The notes beneath the pieces were generated by a model that was given only the letters and a program-made list of their open reading frames with translations, did not search any database and was not told where the DNA came from. Below, piece after piece: positions 7,944-18,762 of a stretch of 64,000 nucleotides of DNA. Numbering within the stretch: the stretch's first letter is position 1; every line of letters begins with the position of its first letter. The DNA comes from Candidatus Kapaibacterium sp. (GTDB lineage Bacteria; Bacteroidota; Ignavibacteria; Kapaibacteriales; WFXC01): the NCBI GenBank assembly GCA_015490805.1, contig WFXC01000006.1, positions 1 to 64,000 on the forward strand, read 5' to 3'. Made by a program: the position numbers and the translations under genes.

Positions 7944-8383
7944 GCAAGGGAGCAGCAGCGATGAACCGACGAACCTTAGAACAGCAGCGGGCATATGCTG
8001 CGTGGAAAGCAGTAGCGGAAGTCAAGCCAAAGGAAGCCAAGCAAAAAGACTTCCACGTAAAATATCGGAGCTTAGCCCGGAATCTTCCTTCAATGATTCT
8101 CAGCAACGGACTGGGCGCAACCTTAGCCTTTATCAAGTCCAAGGGCAGTGCAGAACATCAGACAATATACACCCATCTGGATCGCTGGCTGGCCCAATGG
8201 ATCCGTTCCTGGTTGAACAGCACCGTTTCTCAAGGTATCCTTGAATGGATCGTTGCCGAGAGCACCAGTGAAACATACCGTATGGTCACTACCGAGGCAC
8301 TGGCTTTCTCTCAATGGCTGAAACGCTTTGCGGAATCAGAAATCCCGGACGAACAATCGCCGGACGAACAATCGGAGGCATAA
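7940..8383 (+). CDS. cmr5: type III-B CRISPR small subunit Cmr5
   Basis: A 147-residue, mostly helical protein. Cmr5 lines the belly of the Cmr complex and stabilises the crRNA-target duplex. The region NRRTLEQQRAYAAWKAV and the following helices with the segment LPSMILSNGLGATLAFIKSKG match the family pattern. The start chosen is ATG 7940, overlapping the cmr4 stop, with AGGAGGAGC just upstream; the track's start at 7832 lies inside cmr4. The last residues contain a 15-bp tandem duplication (8345-8374) encoding PDEQS twice, an acidic tail that is probably dispensable. The stop is 4 bp before cmr6. Confidence 0.9.
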   Translation: MSKGAAAMNRRTLEQQRAYAAWKAVAEVKPKEAKQKDFHVKYRSLARNLPSMILSNGLGATLAFIKSKGSAEHQTIYTHLDRWLAQWIRSWLNSTVSQGILEWIVAESTSETYRMVTTEALAFSQWLKRFAESEIPDEQSPDEQSEA

Positions 8384-8387
8384 GCAG

Positions 8388-9263
8388 ATGGCAAAAGGGA
8401 AAAAATACCGACCTCATCATTCCGGCAAAAAGAGAAACGACAAGCATAAACCCCAACCAGTGGTCTACCTGCCCAAAAGTGTTCGCGAGCAATTACCCAA
8501 AACACCCAGCGGCTCTGTTCGAGACCATTTAGGACTCTGGCTCTCAAAGTACATTAGCTGGGAACAGGATAAAGATGGGAAAGTGAAAGTCTCCCGGACT
8601 TTCCAGCGTCGACTTACCCACCACGGAATTCTTCACCTTGGCGGAAACGCTGCCAAAATAGCCGAAGCAGCATTACAGCGACAGCGTCGTCTGCTCCAGA
8701 AGCTTCAGCAGCAGGGTTATCACACCCACGCTTTTGAACTGGTGACAGCTTCCCGAATGGTTGTGGGATTGGGCATTGAAAGTGTGCTGGAAACCAATCT
8801 CCGGCTCCATCACACGTATGGCATTCCCATCATTCCTGGCTCTGCCCTCAAAGGACTTGCCCGATCCGCTGCGCTCCGATCCGTCGATACGTCCAATCCC
8901 ATCTTCCAAACAGCCTTTGGGAAACAGCAACAGGTGGGATCGGTGATCTTTTTCGATGCTCTTCCCCTGCCTCAGGGAAACAATCACGACCGGTTGCTCA
9001 AGCTTCAACTCGATGTAATGAACGTCCACTTTCCAGATTACTACACCGGTAAAAATTTCCCGACCGAGTGGCAAAACCCAAACCCGATTTTCTTTCTTAC
9101 CGTTGCTTCGGGCACTGCTTTCCTTTTCAGCCTTGCGGTACCACCGAACCGGGACCAGCAAACGCTCTCGCAGGTTGCGCAATGGCTCCAGCAAGGACTT
9201 ACCACAATGGGAATTGGCGCCAAAACTTCTGCTGGTTATGGATTTTTCCGAACGCCTTCGTAG
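8388..9263 (+). CDS. cmr6: type III-B CRISPR RAMP protein Cmr6
   Basis: A 291-residue RAMP protein and last gene of the operon; Cmr6 caps the head of the complex beside Cmr1. A very basic N-terminus (KGKKYRPHHSGKKRNDKHK) is followed by the RAMP core. That core includes YGIPIIPGSALKGLARS near residue 145 and the C-terminal glycine-rich GIGAKTSAGYGFF, which is diagnostic. ATG 8388 is chosen because GGAGG lies 9 bp upstream and it follows the cmr5 stop; the track's start at 8328 overlaps cmr5. A long opposite-strand ORF (8673-9281) is a shadow. The gene ends 127 bp from rpoC, which converges from the other side, so the Cmr module ends here with no further cas gene. Confidence 0.92.
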   Translation: MAKGKKYRPHHSGKKRNDKHKPQPVVYLPKSVREQLPKTPSGSVRDHLGLWLSKYISWEQDKDGKVKVSRTFQRRLTHHGILHLGGNAAKIAEAALQRQRRLLQKLQQQGYHTHAFELVTASRMVVGLGIESVLETNLRLHHTYGIPIIPGSALKGLARSAALRSVDTSNPIFQTAFGKQQQVGSVIFFDALPLPQGNNHDRLLKLQLDVMNVHFPDYYTGKNFPTEWQNPNPIFFLTVASGTAFLFSLAVPPNRDQQTLSQVAQWLQQGLTTMGIGAKTSAGYGFFRTPS

Positions 9264-9333
9264 TCCTTGCCCCCTTTGCACTCCAATTCCGACTGACTCT
9301 TTTTCGCAAATATCACATCCTAACCTTCAAACC

Positions 9334-9364
9334 AAAAAGGGACGGCAACCACCGCCGTCCCTTT
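9334..9364 (-). terminator. rho-independent terminator of rpoC operon
   Basis: An 11-bp perfect stem, AAAGGGACGGC / GCCGTCCCTTT, has a 7-nt loop and, on the minus strand, is followed by a run of five T. It sits 26 bp past the rpoC stop. On the plus strand only three T follow, so it may also weakly end the cmr transcript. Confidence 0.85.
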
Positions 9365-9390
9365 CGATCTCACCTTCGCGCAACTTCTCC

Positions 9391-12300
9391 TTACACAATC
9401 ACTTCGCCACTTTCTTCGCCATCGGAAGAGACCGCAGCGAACTCTTCTTCCCGGGCAAAGATAGATTCTCCAGTTTCTTCCAGCACGATATCCTGATACT
9501 TGCGGACCCCTGTTCCAGCCGGAATAAGCTGTCCCAGAATGATGTTCTCTTTCAACCCGCGTAAGTGATCCACCTTTGCCGCCATTGCCGCTTCAGCAAG
9601 GACTTTCGTTGTCTCCTGGAAGGACGCAGCCGACAGGAAGCTCTCCGTTGTAAGTGCCGCCTGAGTAATACCCAGCAACACTGGCTCAGAAACCGCTGGC
9701 TCCGCTGGACGTGCCTCGATTGGTTTTTTCCCTTTGCTGATCAGATCCTGATTGATCTCTTCCAGCTTATCCTTCTTAATCAGCTCTCCAACCCGATACT
9801 TGGAATCGCCTTTGTCCTCAACAACGTACATATCGCGCAGTTTCTCGTTTTCTTCCAGAAATCGCTGTCGATCCACGAAATCCCCTTCCAGGAAAATCGA
9901 ATCGCCAGGCGAAGTCACCCGGACTTTTTGCAGCATTTGCCGAACGATGATCTCAATGTGCTTGTCATTAATGTTCACACCCTGCATCCGGTAAACTTCT
10001 TGAATCTCGTTGAGCAGGTACTCCTGTGCCGCGACGATTCCTTTAATCCGCAAAATATCGTGAGGATTCAACGGACCTTCGGTCAGCGGATCTCCGGCAC
10101 GGATCGTGTCACCATCCTGAACCAGCAGGTACTTGTTGACAGAAACGGAATACTCTTTGACTGTCAATCCATCAAAACTGGTAATAATCACCTTGCGTAT
10201 CCCGCGACGTGGCGGCTCTACAGTGACCTTCCCATCAATTTCACTGACAATCGCCGCTTTCTGCGGAACCCGCGCTTCAAACAGCTCTGTAACCCGCGGC
10301 AAACCACCCGTAATGTCGTGGGTTTTCCCAATGTCCCGTGGCAGCTTTGCCAGCAAGGTTCCGGGACCAACGTATTCACCTTCGTCGACCGTCACCTGTG
10401 CGCCAGTGGGCAGAATGTAGGACTGTAATACCTTGCCCTTTTCATTCAAAATCTCAATCGTCGGCGACTTTGTCCGCTCCCGCGACTCGATCACCGTCTT
10501 GCTGATATGCCCGGTTTGTTCATCGATTTCTTCCCGATACGTGATGTTTTCGATGAAATCTTTGAATCGAACGTAACCAGCAACCTCGGTGAAAATGATG
10601 TTGTTATAAGGATCCCACTCGTAGAGAATCTGTCCTTTCTCGACTTTCTGACCATCCTCGACTCGCAGCCGTGCTCCATACATTGCATTGTACCGAACCA
10701 GCTCTCGATTATTTTCTGGCTCTACGATCCGGATCACTCCACCGCGATTTGCCACGATCTTGACTTCTTCCTCATCCTCGTGTGTTGTAATCGTACGCAC
10801 GTGCTCGAACTGCACGATTCCTCCAAACTTCGCCGTGACCACAGACTGCGCTGCTACCAGAGAAGCCGTCCCTCCCGTGTGGAAGGTACGCAGCGTTAAC
10901 TGCGTTCCCGGCTCTCCGATGGACTGCGAAGCAATCGTACCCACCGACTCTCCAACGCTGACCAGTTGTCCTGTCGCCAGATCTCGACCGTAGCACTTGG
11001 CACAGACGCCGTGTTTTGCCTCACAGGTCAGCACGGACCGAACCCAGACCGACTCAATCGAAGTCTCGGCAATTTTCTGGGCTTTTTCCTCATCAATCAT
11101 CTCGCCAGCTTTTACCACAACCTCATCGGTCAGGGGATCCACTACATCGACCAGCGCAATCCGTCCCAGCACCCGTTCATACAATGGCTCCTTGATATCC
11201 TCTCCTTCCTTCAGTGCTCGCATTTCAATCCCCCGGATCGTCCCGCAGTCATACTCCCGAACCACCACATCCTGCGCAACATCGTGCAGCCGTCGGGTCA
11301 GGTATCCAGCATCTGCGGTCTTCAACGCGGTGTCAGCCAATCCCTTCCGTGCACCGTGTGTCGAGATAAAGTACTCCAGCACTGAGAGCCCTTCTTTAAA
11401 ATTCGAAAGCACCGGATTCTCAATCAATTCACCCACGCCACCGCGAATTGTCTTACGCGGTTTTGCCATCAATCCACGCATTCCTGCTAACTGGCGAATT
11501 TGCTCTTTCGATCCCCGTGCCTGCGAATCCAGCATCATCCAGAAGGGATTGAAACCATCTTTGTCTTTGCGGAGCATCGTATACAGCCGCTCTGCAACGC
11601 GATTCGTCGCCGAAGACCAGACATCAATGATTTTGTTATACCGCTCACCAGCCGTAATGACTCCCATCCGATAGTGCTCTTCAATCCGCTCCACTTCTTC
11701 CTGCGCCTGCTGAATAATCTTATCTTTATCCTGCGGCACGACCAGATCCTCAACATTCACTGACAGTCCCGCCAGTGTCGAATACTTGAAGCCCAGATCT
11801 TTCAGGTCATCCAGAAAGTCCACGGTACGAGCCATCCCGCTTTCCTGGAAGCATTGCGCAATCAGTTGCCGCAAGCGTTTCTTTGTGAGCAACTCATTGA
11901 CGAACCCTACCTCTTTGGGTACGATCTGGTTAAACAGTACCCGTCCCGGCGTTGTTTCAACCATTTCCCCATTGATGCGAACCTTAACCAACGCGTGAAG
12001 ATCGACCTGCCGATGATCCAGTGCGATCAGCACTTCCTGTGGGGAACCGAAAACCTTTCCTTCGCCCCGCACACCGTGCCGTACTTTGGTCAGGTAATAC
12101 AATCCAAGCACCATATCCTGCGACGGCACTGTAATAGGTGTCCCGTTTTGCGGATTGAGCACATTATGGGCACTCATCATCAACAGAATGGCTTCCAGTT
12201 GCGCCTCATTACTCAACGGCACGTGCACTGCCATCTGGTCGCCATCAAAGTCTGCGTTGAACGCTGTACATACCAGCGGGTGCAGCCGAATCGCTTTTCC

Positions 12301-13659
12301 TTCGATCAATCGTGGCTGGAACGCCTGAATACCCAGACGGTGCAACGTAGGTGCCCGGTTCAGCAGCACTGGATGGTTTTGTATCACTTTCTCCAGAATT
12401 TCCCACACGTATTCAGGCTTCTTGACTTCAACCAATCGCTTGGCAGTTTTAACGGTCTTCACATACCCTCGCTCGATCAGCTTCCGGATCACAAACGGTT
12501 TGTACAGCTCCAGTGCCATGTCTTTGGGTAAACCACACTCGTGAATTTTGAGGGTTGGTCCCACAACAATCACCGAACGACCGGAATAATCCACCCGTTT
12601 CCCCAGCAGATTTTGCCGGAACCGTCCCTGTTTGCCGCGAAGGATATCGGACAGCGACTTGTATTGCCGCTGGGGAGAACTTCGCGCCTTGATCTGCCGG
12701 CTATTGTCGAACAACGAATCAACTGCTTCCTGGAGCATCCGCTTTTCGTTACGCAGGATCACATCCGGCGCTTTAATGTCGATCAATCGCTTCAGCCGGT
12801 TATTCCGAATAATTACTCGACGGTACAGGTCGTTCAAATCGGAAGCAGCAAAGCGCCCTCCTTCCAGAGGAACCAGGGGACGAAGCTCCGGCGGGATAAC
12901 AGGAATCGCATCCAGCACCATCCACTCCAGCTTGTTTGGACGTCGCTCTTCGGTGGGACGAAATGCTTCCAGCACCCGCAATCGTTTCAGCAGCGCTTCG
13001 CGCTTTTGCTGTGACGTTTCCTGCTTCAACTGTTCCCGGAGCCGGTGCGATTCTTCCACTGGATCAATCAACCGGAGCAATTCCCGAATTGCCAGTCCAC
13101 CCATAGCAGCAAAGAACTTGCGTGGATCTCCATCCTCCAGCCGCTTCTCGGATGGCGGTAAATTGTCCAGAATCCGCAGATACTCATCTTCTGTCAACAG
13201 ATCGCCCCGCTGCAACCCTGTCGAACCGGGATGGATCACCACGAAAGATTCGTAGTAAATGATGCGATCTACATCCTTGGTCTGCATTCCCAGAACGGTC
13301 GCGATTTTGCTGGGCTGGATTCGGTGATACCATACGTGAACTACCGGCACTGCCAGCATAATATGCCCGAACCGTTCCCGACGCACACTCTTACTGGTTA
13401 CTTCAACGCCACACCGATCGCACACAATGCCTTTATATCGAATCCGCTTATACTTCCCACAGGCACACTCCCAATCGCGGACTGGACCGAAGATCTTTTC
13501 ACAAAACAGTCCGTCTTTTTCAGGACGGAATGAGCGGTAGTTAATCGTTTCGGGCTTCACCACCTCACCGTGCGACCACTGAATGATCTCATCCGACGAT
13601 ACCAGCCGAATTGTTACTCGCCGGAACCCTTTCCGAGGAATTGTTCGAGACTGCAACAT
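9391..13659 (-). CDS. rpoC: DNA-directed RNA polymerase subunit beta'
   Basis: A 1422-residue beta' subunit, the catalytic half of RNA polymerase. The N-terminal zinc site [20 protein letters not shown] is intact. The active-centre motif [12 protein letters not shown] lies at residues 468-479, with D470, D472 and D474 holding the catalytic magnesium. The bridge-helix and trigger-loop regions ([23 protein letters not shown] and [20 protein letters not shown]) are present. A second zinc cluster ([15 protein letters not shown]) is also intact. The C-terminus extends past the conserved KYQDIVLEE with an acidic tail. It starts 29 bp after rpoB, with which it forms an operon, and ends at a strong terminator. 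Confidence 0.98.
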   Translation of the reverse strand: MLQSRTIPRKGFRRVTIRLVSSDEIIQWSHGEVVKPETINYRSFRPEKDGLFCEKIFGPVRDWECACGKYKRIRYKGIVCDRCGVEVTSKSVRRERFGHIMLAVPVVHVWYHRIQPSKIATVLGMQTKDVDRIIYYESFVVIHPGSTGLQRGDLLTEDEYLRILDNLPPSEKRLEDGDPRKFFAAMGGLAIRELLRLIDPVEESHRLREQLKQETSQQKREALLKRLRVLEAFRPTEERRPNKLEWMVLDAIPVIPPELRPLVPLEGGRFAASDLNDLYRRVIIRNNRLKRLIDIKAPDVILRNEKRMLQEAVDSLFDNSRQIKARSSPQRQYKSLSDILRGKQGRFRQNLLGKRVDYSGRSVIVVGPTLKIHECGLPKDMALELYKPFVIRKLIERGYVKTVKTAKRLVEVKKPEYVWEILEKVIQNHPVLLNRAPTLHRLGIQAFQPRLIEGKAIRLHPLVCTAFNADFDGDQMAVHVPLSNEAQLEAILLMMSAHNVLNPQNGTPITVPSQDMVLGLYYLTKVRHGVRGEGKVFGSPQEVLIALDHRQVDLHALVKVRINGEMVETTPGRVLFNQIVPKEVGFVNELLTKKRLRQLIAQCFQESGMARTVDFLDDLKDLGFKYSTLAGLSVNVEDLVVPQDKDKIIQQAQEEVERIEEHYRMGVITAGERYNKIIDVWSSATNRVAERLYTMLRKDKDGFNPFWMMLDSQARGSKEQIRQLAGMRGLMAKPRKTIRGGVGELIENPVLSNFKEGLSVLEYFISTHGARKGLADTALKTADAGYLTRRLHDVAQDVVVREYDCGTIRGIEMRALKEGEDIKEPLYERVLGRIALVDVVDPLTDEVVVKAGEMIDEEKAQKIAETSIESVWVRSVLTCEAKHGVCAKCYGRDLATGQLVSVGESVGTIASQSIGEPGTQLTLRTFHTGGTASLVAAQSVVTAKFGGIVQFEHVRTITTHEDEEEVKIVANRGGVIRIVEPENNRELVRYNAMYGARLRVEDGQKVEKGQILYEWDPYNNIIFTEVAGYVRFKDFIENITYREEIDEQTGHISKTVIESRERTKSPTIEILNEKGKVLQSYILPTGAQVTVDEGEYVGPGTLLAKLPRDIGKTHDITGGLPRVTELFEARVPQKAAIVSEIDGKVTVEPPRRGIRKVIITSFDGLTVKEYSVSVNKYLLVQDGDTIRAGDPLTEGPLNPHDILRIKGIVAAQEYLLNEIQEVYRMQGVNINDKHIEIIVRQMLQKVRVTSPGDSIFLEGDFVDRQRFLEENEKLRDMYVVEDKGDSKYRVGELIKKDKLEEINQDLISKGKKPIEARPAEPAVSEPVLLGITQAALTTESFLSAASFQETTKVLAEAAMAAKVDHLRGLKENIILGQLIPAGTGVRKYQDIVLEETGESIFAREEEFAAVSSDGEESGEVIV

Positions 13660-13688
13660 CTCTTTATCTCCGTTCTATGAAACTTTTT

Positions 13689-16600
13689 TTATTCTTCCAG
13701 ATTCATTTCGATTGCTAATCCACGCAATTCGCGCATCAATACATTGAAAGCCTCCGGAACGTGCGGAAGCGGCATTGGCTCTGTCTTGACGATTGCTTCG
13801 TACGCCTTACTCCGCCCCTGAATATCATCCGACTTCACAGTGAGAATTTCCTGCAGCGTAAAGGCAGCGCCATACGCTTCCAGTGCCCACACTTCCATTT
13901 CTCCAAAGCGCTGACCACCAAATTGTGATTTTCCGCCCAGCGGCTGCTGCGTGATGAGGGCATAGGGACCGACAGCGCGAGCGTGGATTTTATCTTCCAC
14001 CATATGGATGAGCTTCATCATATAGATGTAACCAACCGTTACCTTTTCCTCAAACGGTTCACCAGTTCGCCCATCGTACAACACGGTTCGCCCATCTTCC
14101 GGTAATCCCGCTTCTCGCAAATACTGTTGCACTTGTTCCCAGGTAGCGCCATCGAATACCGGTGTTGCGAAATATTTCCCCAGCTTGTGAGCAGCCCATC
14201 CTAAGGCTGTCTCGTACAACTGACCAATGTTCATCCGCGATGGCACTCCCAGCGGATTGAGAATGATGTCCACGGGTGTACCATCAGGCAGGAATGGCAT
14301 ATCCTCTACCGGCACAATCTTCGCCACCACTCCCTTATTCCCGTGGCGTCCTGCCATTTTATCGCCCACCTGGATCTTCCGCTTGGAGGCAACATATACT
14401 TTTGCCATTTCCACAATACCCGGCGGCAGTTCATCACCGGTGATAACCTTTTGCCGCTCCAAGCGAAACTCATCCTGAATTTCTCGCTCTTCCTGCTTGT
14501 ATGCCTGGTACAAGCGCCGTACCAGCGCCATTGCGGCATCATCATCCAGGAATGACTTCTCCAGGTCGATCTGATCCAGACTTTCCACCTTGCGCTCTGC
14601 CAGCCGTTTCAGTACCTTTTCCTCTGTGAGCTTCGTCCCCGAGCTGAAGATCAAGGTTCCATCGACGGTTCGGATACCACCAACAACTTTATGTCCATCG
14701 GCTATTTTCGCAAAGCGCCGCAATGCTTCTTGCCGCAACTCTTTAAGCTGCTCACGCTCTGCCTTATCCAACAGCTCCTGTCGCCGCTTCTCCCGTCGCC
14801 GAACCTCTGCTTCGCGGCTTCGGAACTTCCGGCTAAACAGCTTCGTATTAATCACAACGCCCCGCAATCCCGGTGGGGCTTTTAAGGACGCATCCTTCAC
14901 TTCGCCAGCTTTATCACCAAAAATCGCGCGGAGTAACTTCTCTTCCGGCGTCGGCTCCACTTCTCCTTTGGGCGTTACTTTTCCGATGAGAATGTCTCCT
15001 TCGCGCACCTTTGCACCAACCCGAATAATGCCCCGCTCATCCAGATCTTTGAGCGCCGCCTCGCTGAGATTGGGGATGTCTCGTGTGAACTCCTCTAATC
15101 CTCGCTTTGTATCCCGCACCTGAAGCGTAAACTCCTCGATGTGGATCGAGGTATACACATCTTCAGCAACCAGCCGTTCCGAAATCACAATTGCATCTTC
15201 AAAGTTATACCCTTCCCACGGCATAAATGCTACCAGCACATTCTGCCCCAGAGCTAATTCTCCCTGATCGGTAGAGCCAATATCAACCAACGGCTCTCCT
15301 TTCTTCACTCGCTGTCCTGGCTTTACAATAGGTCGCTGGTTAATACAGGTATTCTGATTGGTTCGGAAGAACTTTTTCAACCGGTATTCCTTAACCGGCT
15401 CATACCGGAACCGCAGCAATTTTTCCTCTTCGCTGAAATTATCATCATAGCGAATGCGGATCTTGTCAGCGCTCACGTATTCCACAACCCCATCTTCTTC
15501 CGCTACCATTAGCGATCGGGATTCTTTAGCAATTTTCCACTCCATTCCGGTTCCAACATATGGAGCAGAAGGACGCAGCAATGGCACTGCCTGCCGTTGC
15601 ATATTTGATCCCATCAACGCACGGTTCGCATCATCGTGTTCCAGAAATGGAATGAGCGAAGCGGACATCCCCGTAATCTGATGCGTGGCAACATCCATCA
15701 ACTCTACTTCTTCAGGATCCACGCTGACGAAATCTCCAGAGCGCCGCGCTCGAATCTTCTTTTGTCCCGGTGGCGGTTGAAGCCGCCCTTTCTTATCAAT
15801 CGGCGTCGAAGCAGGAGCAATGATCCGATTCTCTTCACGGTCAGCCCGCAAATAAATAATTTCGTCGGTAACTTTCCCCTTCTTCACCACACGATATGGC
15901 GTTTCCAGAAAACCCAGCTCATCAACGCGAGCATACAGCGCCAATGAGTTAATCAATCCAATGTTTGGTCCTTCTGGTGTTTCAATGGGACACAACCGCC
16001 CATAGTGCGTGTAATGCACGTCCCGCACTTCAAATCCTGCCCGCTCCCGGCTTAACCCTCCGGGACCCAACGCCGAGATTCGCCGTTTATGAGTCGTTTC
16101 CGCCAGCGGATTGGTTTGATCCATAAACTGAGATAGCTGGTGAGTACCAAAGAATTGATTGAGCACACTGGTGATGGTCCGCGCCGTCACCAGGTTACTG
16201 GGCATCAATTCTTCTTGATCCTGAATGCTCAATCGTTCCCGGATAGTCCGCGCCATCCGCGCCAACGCAATGTGGAGCTGCTCAGTCAATTGTTCTCCAA
16301 CGGTACGAATTCGCCGATTACCAAGGTGATCAACATCATCTACGCTGTGTTTCCCCTCTTTCAGATCCAGCAAATATCGGATGATCACGATGATATCTTC
16401 GGGCGTCAGCGTCCGCACATCATACGGCACATTCATCTTTAACTTTTCATTGATCCGGTAGCGTCCTACAAAGCCCAGATCATACCGTTTCGGATTAAAG
16501 AACAGGCGATCGATCAATGCTTCCGCCGTCTCCATATCCGGTGGCTCGCCTGAACGCAACTGTCGATAAATGATATCCAGAGCTTCCTCCCGCGACCGTG

Positions 16601-17501
16601 ACGGATCCTTTACCAAAGTTCGCGCAATAATAGGTTCGTCGGGCGTATCCGCTTTGTAGGTAAACAACTTAATAGGCAAGGCTTGCTTTAGTGATCGGAG
16701 ACGTTCCATCAAATCTTCCGTCAACACATCGTCTCGGCTGGCAATAATTTCCCCCGTTTCTAAATCGATAATGTCACCGGCAATTTTGCGCCCCAGATAC
16801 TGATCGGGATTTTTCAGGATTTCTTCCAGTGTCACTTCTTCCATCAAGTCGAACAAGCGCAGAATATCTTCATCAGAGGAATACCCGATGACCCGCAGCA
16901 GCATTGTCACCGGAAACTTTTTCTTGCGGTCGATGTACACGTTCATCGTTTGCTGCACATTCGTGCTAAACTCCAACCACGATCCTTTCATTGGAATAAC
17001 GCGTGCTGAATAGATTCGAGTTCCGTTGGGATGAACAGCATCCTGAAAAATAACGCCTGGCGACCGGTGAATTTGTGAGACAACGACACGCTCAGATCCG
17101 TTGATAATAAAGGTTCCTCGTTCCGTCATCTGCGGGATATGTCCCAAATACACCTCCTGTTCGATCGTTTCGATGTAGTCCTCAGATTTGGGATCAGCTT
17201 TGGAAGACAAACGCAGTACGGCTTTCAATGCCCGGCTATAGGTCAACTCCCGCTCCCGACACTCATCTTCTGTGTATTTCGGAGGATCCAACGTGTAAGA
17301 AACAAAATCCAGCTCATATAGTTCTCGGCTATCGGTGATAGGAAAATTTGCCTTGAACGCCGCCTGTAGTCCAACTTCTTGTCGCTTATCCGGCGGAACG
17401 TCTGCTTGCAAAAATTCTTCAAAGGACTGCAACTGAATCGCCAGCAAATCAGGCGGTTCCATTGCTGGCTCAAACCGACGGAACGAGATTCGCTCTCTCA
17501 T
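13689..17501 (-). CDS. rpoB: DNA-directed RNA polymerase subunit beta
   Basis: A 1270-residue beta subunit of RNA polymerase. The rifampicin pocket reads LSQFMDQTNPLAETTHKRRISALGPGG in sense; the residues equivalent to E. coli D516, H526 and S531 are wild type, so rifampicin sensitivity is expected. The conserved PIETPEGPNIGLI and the C-terminal GGKSQFGGQRFGEMEVWALEAYGA, which contacts beta', are present. It lies between rplL and rpoC. A two-tier hairpin with a T-rich tail separates it from rplL and probably tunes polymerase versus ribosomal protein output, as known for this operon in other bacteria. Confidence 0.98.
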   Translation of the reverse strand: MRERISFRRFEPAMEPPDLLAIQLQSFEEFLQADVPPDKRQEVGLQAAFKANFPITDSRELYELDFVSYTLDPPKYTEDECRERELTYSRALKAVLRLSSKADPKSEDYIETIEQEVYLGHIPQMTERGTFIINGSERVVVSQIHRSPGVIFQDAVHPNGTRIYSARVIPMKGSWLEFSTNVQQTMNVYIDRKKKFPVTMLLRVIGYSSDEDILRLFDLMEEVTLEEILKNPDQYLGRKIAGDIIDLETGEIIASRDDVLTEDLMERLRSLKQALPIKLFTYKADTPDEPIIARTLVKDPSRSREEALDIIYRQLRSGEPPDMETAEALIDRLFFNPKRYDLGFVGRYRINEKLKMNVPYDVRTLTPEDIIVIIRYLLDLKEGKHSVDDVDHLGNRRIRTVGEQLTEQLHIALARMARTIRERLSIQDQEELMPSNLVTARTITSVLNQFFGTHQLSQFMDQTNPLAETTHKRRISALGPGGLSRERAGFEVRDVHYTHYGRLCPIETPEGPNIGLINSLALYARVDELGFLETPYRVVKKGKVTDEIIYLRADREENRIIAPASTPIDKKGRLQPPPGQKKIRARRSGDFVSVDPEEVELMDVATHQITGMSASLIPFLEHDDANRALMGSNMQRQAVPLLRPSAPYVGTGMEWKIAKESRSLMVAEEDGVVEYVSADKIRIRYDDNFSEEEKLLRFRYEPVKEYRLKKFFRTNQNTCINQRPIVKPGQRVKKGEPLVDIGSTDQGELALGQNVLVAFMPWEGYNFEDAIVISERLVAEDVYTSIHIEEFTLQVRDTKRGLEEFTRDIPNLSEAALKDLDERGIIRVGAKVREGDILIGKVTPKGEVEPTPEEKLLRAIFGDKAGEVKDASLKAPPGLRGVVINTKLFSRKFRSREAEVRRREKRRQELLDKAEREQLKELRQEALRRFAKIADGHKVVGGIRTVDGTLIFSSGTKLTEEKVLKRLAERKVESLDQIDLEKSFLDDDAAMALVRRLYQAYKQEEREIQDEFRLERQKVITGDELPPGIVEMAKVYVASKRKIQVGDKMAGRHGNKGVVAKIVPVEDMPFLPDGTPVDIILNPLGVPSRMNIGQLYETALGWAAHKLGKYFATPVFDGATWEQVQQYLREAGLPEDGRTVLYDGRTGEPFEEKVTVGYIYMMKLIHMVEDKIHARAVGPYALITQQPLGGKSQFGGQRFGEMEVWALEAYGAAFTLQEILTVKSDDIQGRSKAYEAIVKTEPMPLPHVPEAFNVLMRELRGLAIEMNLEE

Positions 17502-17544
17502 TATCCCCTCCTCTATCCTTTAATTGTTCCACTTGTTTCCCTAA

Positions 17545-17598
17545 CAAAAAACAAAAGAGGCTCCCTGCGTCCATCAAAATGGACGGAATGGGAACCTC
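17545..17598 (-). terminator. attenuator between rplL and rpoB
   Basis: In minus-strand order the arms GAGGTTCCC / GGGAGCCTC (one G-U pair) enclose an inner perfect stem GTCCAT-TTTG-ATGGAC, followed by TTTTGTTTTTTG. It lies in the 184-bp rplL-rpoB gap, where partial terminators are common. Read-through into rpoBC must occur unless a promoter follows. Confidence 0.75.
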
Positions 17599-17685
17599 AG
17601 AAAAAATTCCACTGTCTTGAGATTCATTCGGCTTTTGTTACCAAGCCTTGCTTGTTTGTGTTTCTTCAGGAGCTGCAAGCACCGG

Positions 17686-18072
17686 TTATTTCAAGGTCAC
17701 CTTTGCGCCTGCTTCTTCCAACTTCTTCTTGATTTCTTCCGCTTCTTCCTTGCTGACAGCTTCCTTGATCACCACTGGCGCTTTTTCTACCGTATCTTTC
17801 GCATCCTTCAAGCCCAGGCCTAACAACTCTCGAACTGCCTTAATAACGTTGATCTTTTGCGAACCAATTTCCGTCAACTCAACATCAAATTCTGTCTTTT
17901 CTTCTTCAGCAGCAGCAGCACCTGCTTCTGCGCCAGGCATAGCACCGGCCATCATCACAGGCGCAGCAGCAGTCACACCATATTTTTCTTCCATCGCATT
18001 CTTCAGTTCCACCAGTTGCGCGACGGTTAAATTGTCGATCTTCTCCAAAATTTCCTGCACAACATCACTCAT
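17686..18072 (-). CDS. rplL: 50S ribosomal protein L7/L12
   Basis: A 128-residue acidic stalk protein that recruits translation GTPases to the ribosome. It shows the N-terminal dimerisation helices, an Ala/Gly/Glu-rich hinge near residues 35-60 ([24 protein letters not shown]), and the C-terminal factor-binding domain with [20 protein letters not shown] and a GAKVTLK end. It is the usual length and follows rplJ by 70 bp, so L10 and L12 are co-produced. Confidence 0.97.
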   Translation of the reverse strand: MSDVVQEILEKIDNLTVAQLVELKNAMEEKYGVTAAAPVMMAGAMPGAEAGAAAAEEEKTEFDVELTEIGSQKINVIKAVRELLGLGLKDAKDTVEKAPVVIKEAVSKEEAEEIKKKLEEAGAKVTLK

Positions 18073-18142
18073 TGTTCTTCCCTTTGCTTTGTTTGTTGAA
18101 CTTTCACTATTCGTTGAATTTCACAGGTTCAATCTGGAAATC

Positions 18143-18673
18143 TCAGGCAGCTTCTGCCTTCTTTTTGGCGACCTCGTCAATGACACTGACCAGGTCTCGA
18201 ACGAGGTTATGGAAAATACTGATAACGTTGGACAGAGGCGCTTGCAGGCTTCCCACAATACCTGCATAAATTTCCTCGCGGGTTGGAAAGCTTGCTAACT
18301 GCGCCAACTGCTCTTCGCCGAAGAATTCATCTTCAATGACCGCCGCCTTGAACCGAATTTTGTTATCGTCGACCAGTTTCTTAATAAATCGCACTGGCCG
18401 AATCGGATCTCCGTAAGCGAAGGTCACAGCCGTTGGACCGAAGAAGCGATCGTCGGGAACGTTGGTAAAACGCTCAGCTTCTCGCAGCGCGCGCTGAATC
18501 AAGGTGTTCTTCGCCACCTTCATCTCAGCTTCCAGCTTCTTAATCTCGCGCCGCGCTTCAATTGTGTCCTGTACAGACAATCCCGTAAAGTCCAGCAAAT
18601 AAATGCCGTTACTTTTCTGAAGCTTCTCCACCAATTCCGCAACGATCTGCTGTTTCTGTTCTCGCGTAATCAT
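18143..18673 (-). CDS. rplJ: 50S ribosomal protein L10
   Basis: A 176-residue base of the ribosomal stalk; it binds 23S rRNA and carries L7/L12 dimers on its C-terminal helix. The N-terminus is typical (LVEKLQKSNGIYLLDFTGLSVQDTIEARREIKK), as are the segments KVAKNTLIQRAL and GPTAVTFAYGDPI. The 89-bp gap before it, after rplA, is where L10 autoregulatory leaders usually lie; I did not identify a defined structure there. Confidence 0.97.
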   Translation of the reverse strand: MITREQKQQIVAELVEKLQKSNGIYLLDFTGLSVQDTIEARREIKKLEAEMKVAKNTLIQRALREAERFTNVPDDRFFGPTAVTFAYGDPIRPVRFIKKLVDDNKIRFKAAVIEDEFFGEEQLAQLASFPTREEIYAGIVGSLQAPLSNVISIFHNLVRDLVSVIDEVAKKKAEAA

Positions 18674-18762
18674 TCCATTCCTCTTCCACTGTTTCAGCCA
18701 ATCTTCCGCTAACTAAACCCCAGGATGTTGGCATTTATAGATCAAGAGTGCGTAACCACATT

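Noticed and set aside
8673-9281. 202-residue minus-strand ORF opposite cmr6
   Set aside because: It mirrors the cmr6 coding sequence, has no recognisable domain and no ribosome-binding site.
15900-16200. Rifampicin-resistance substitutions in RpoB
   Set aside because: The residues at the classic resistance positions are all wild type.
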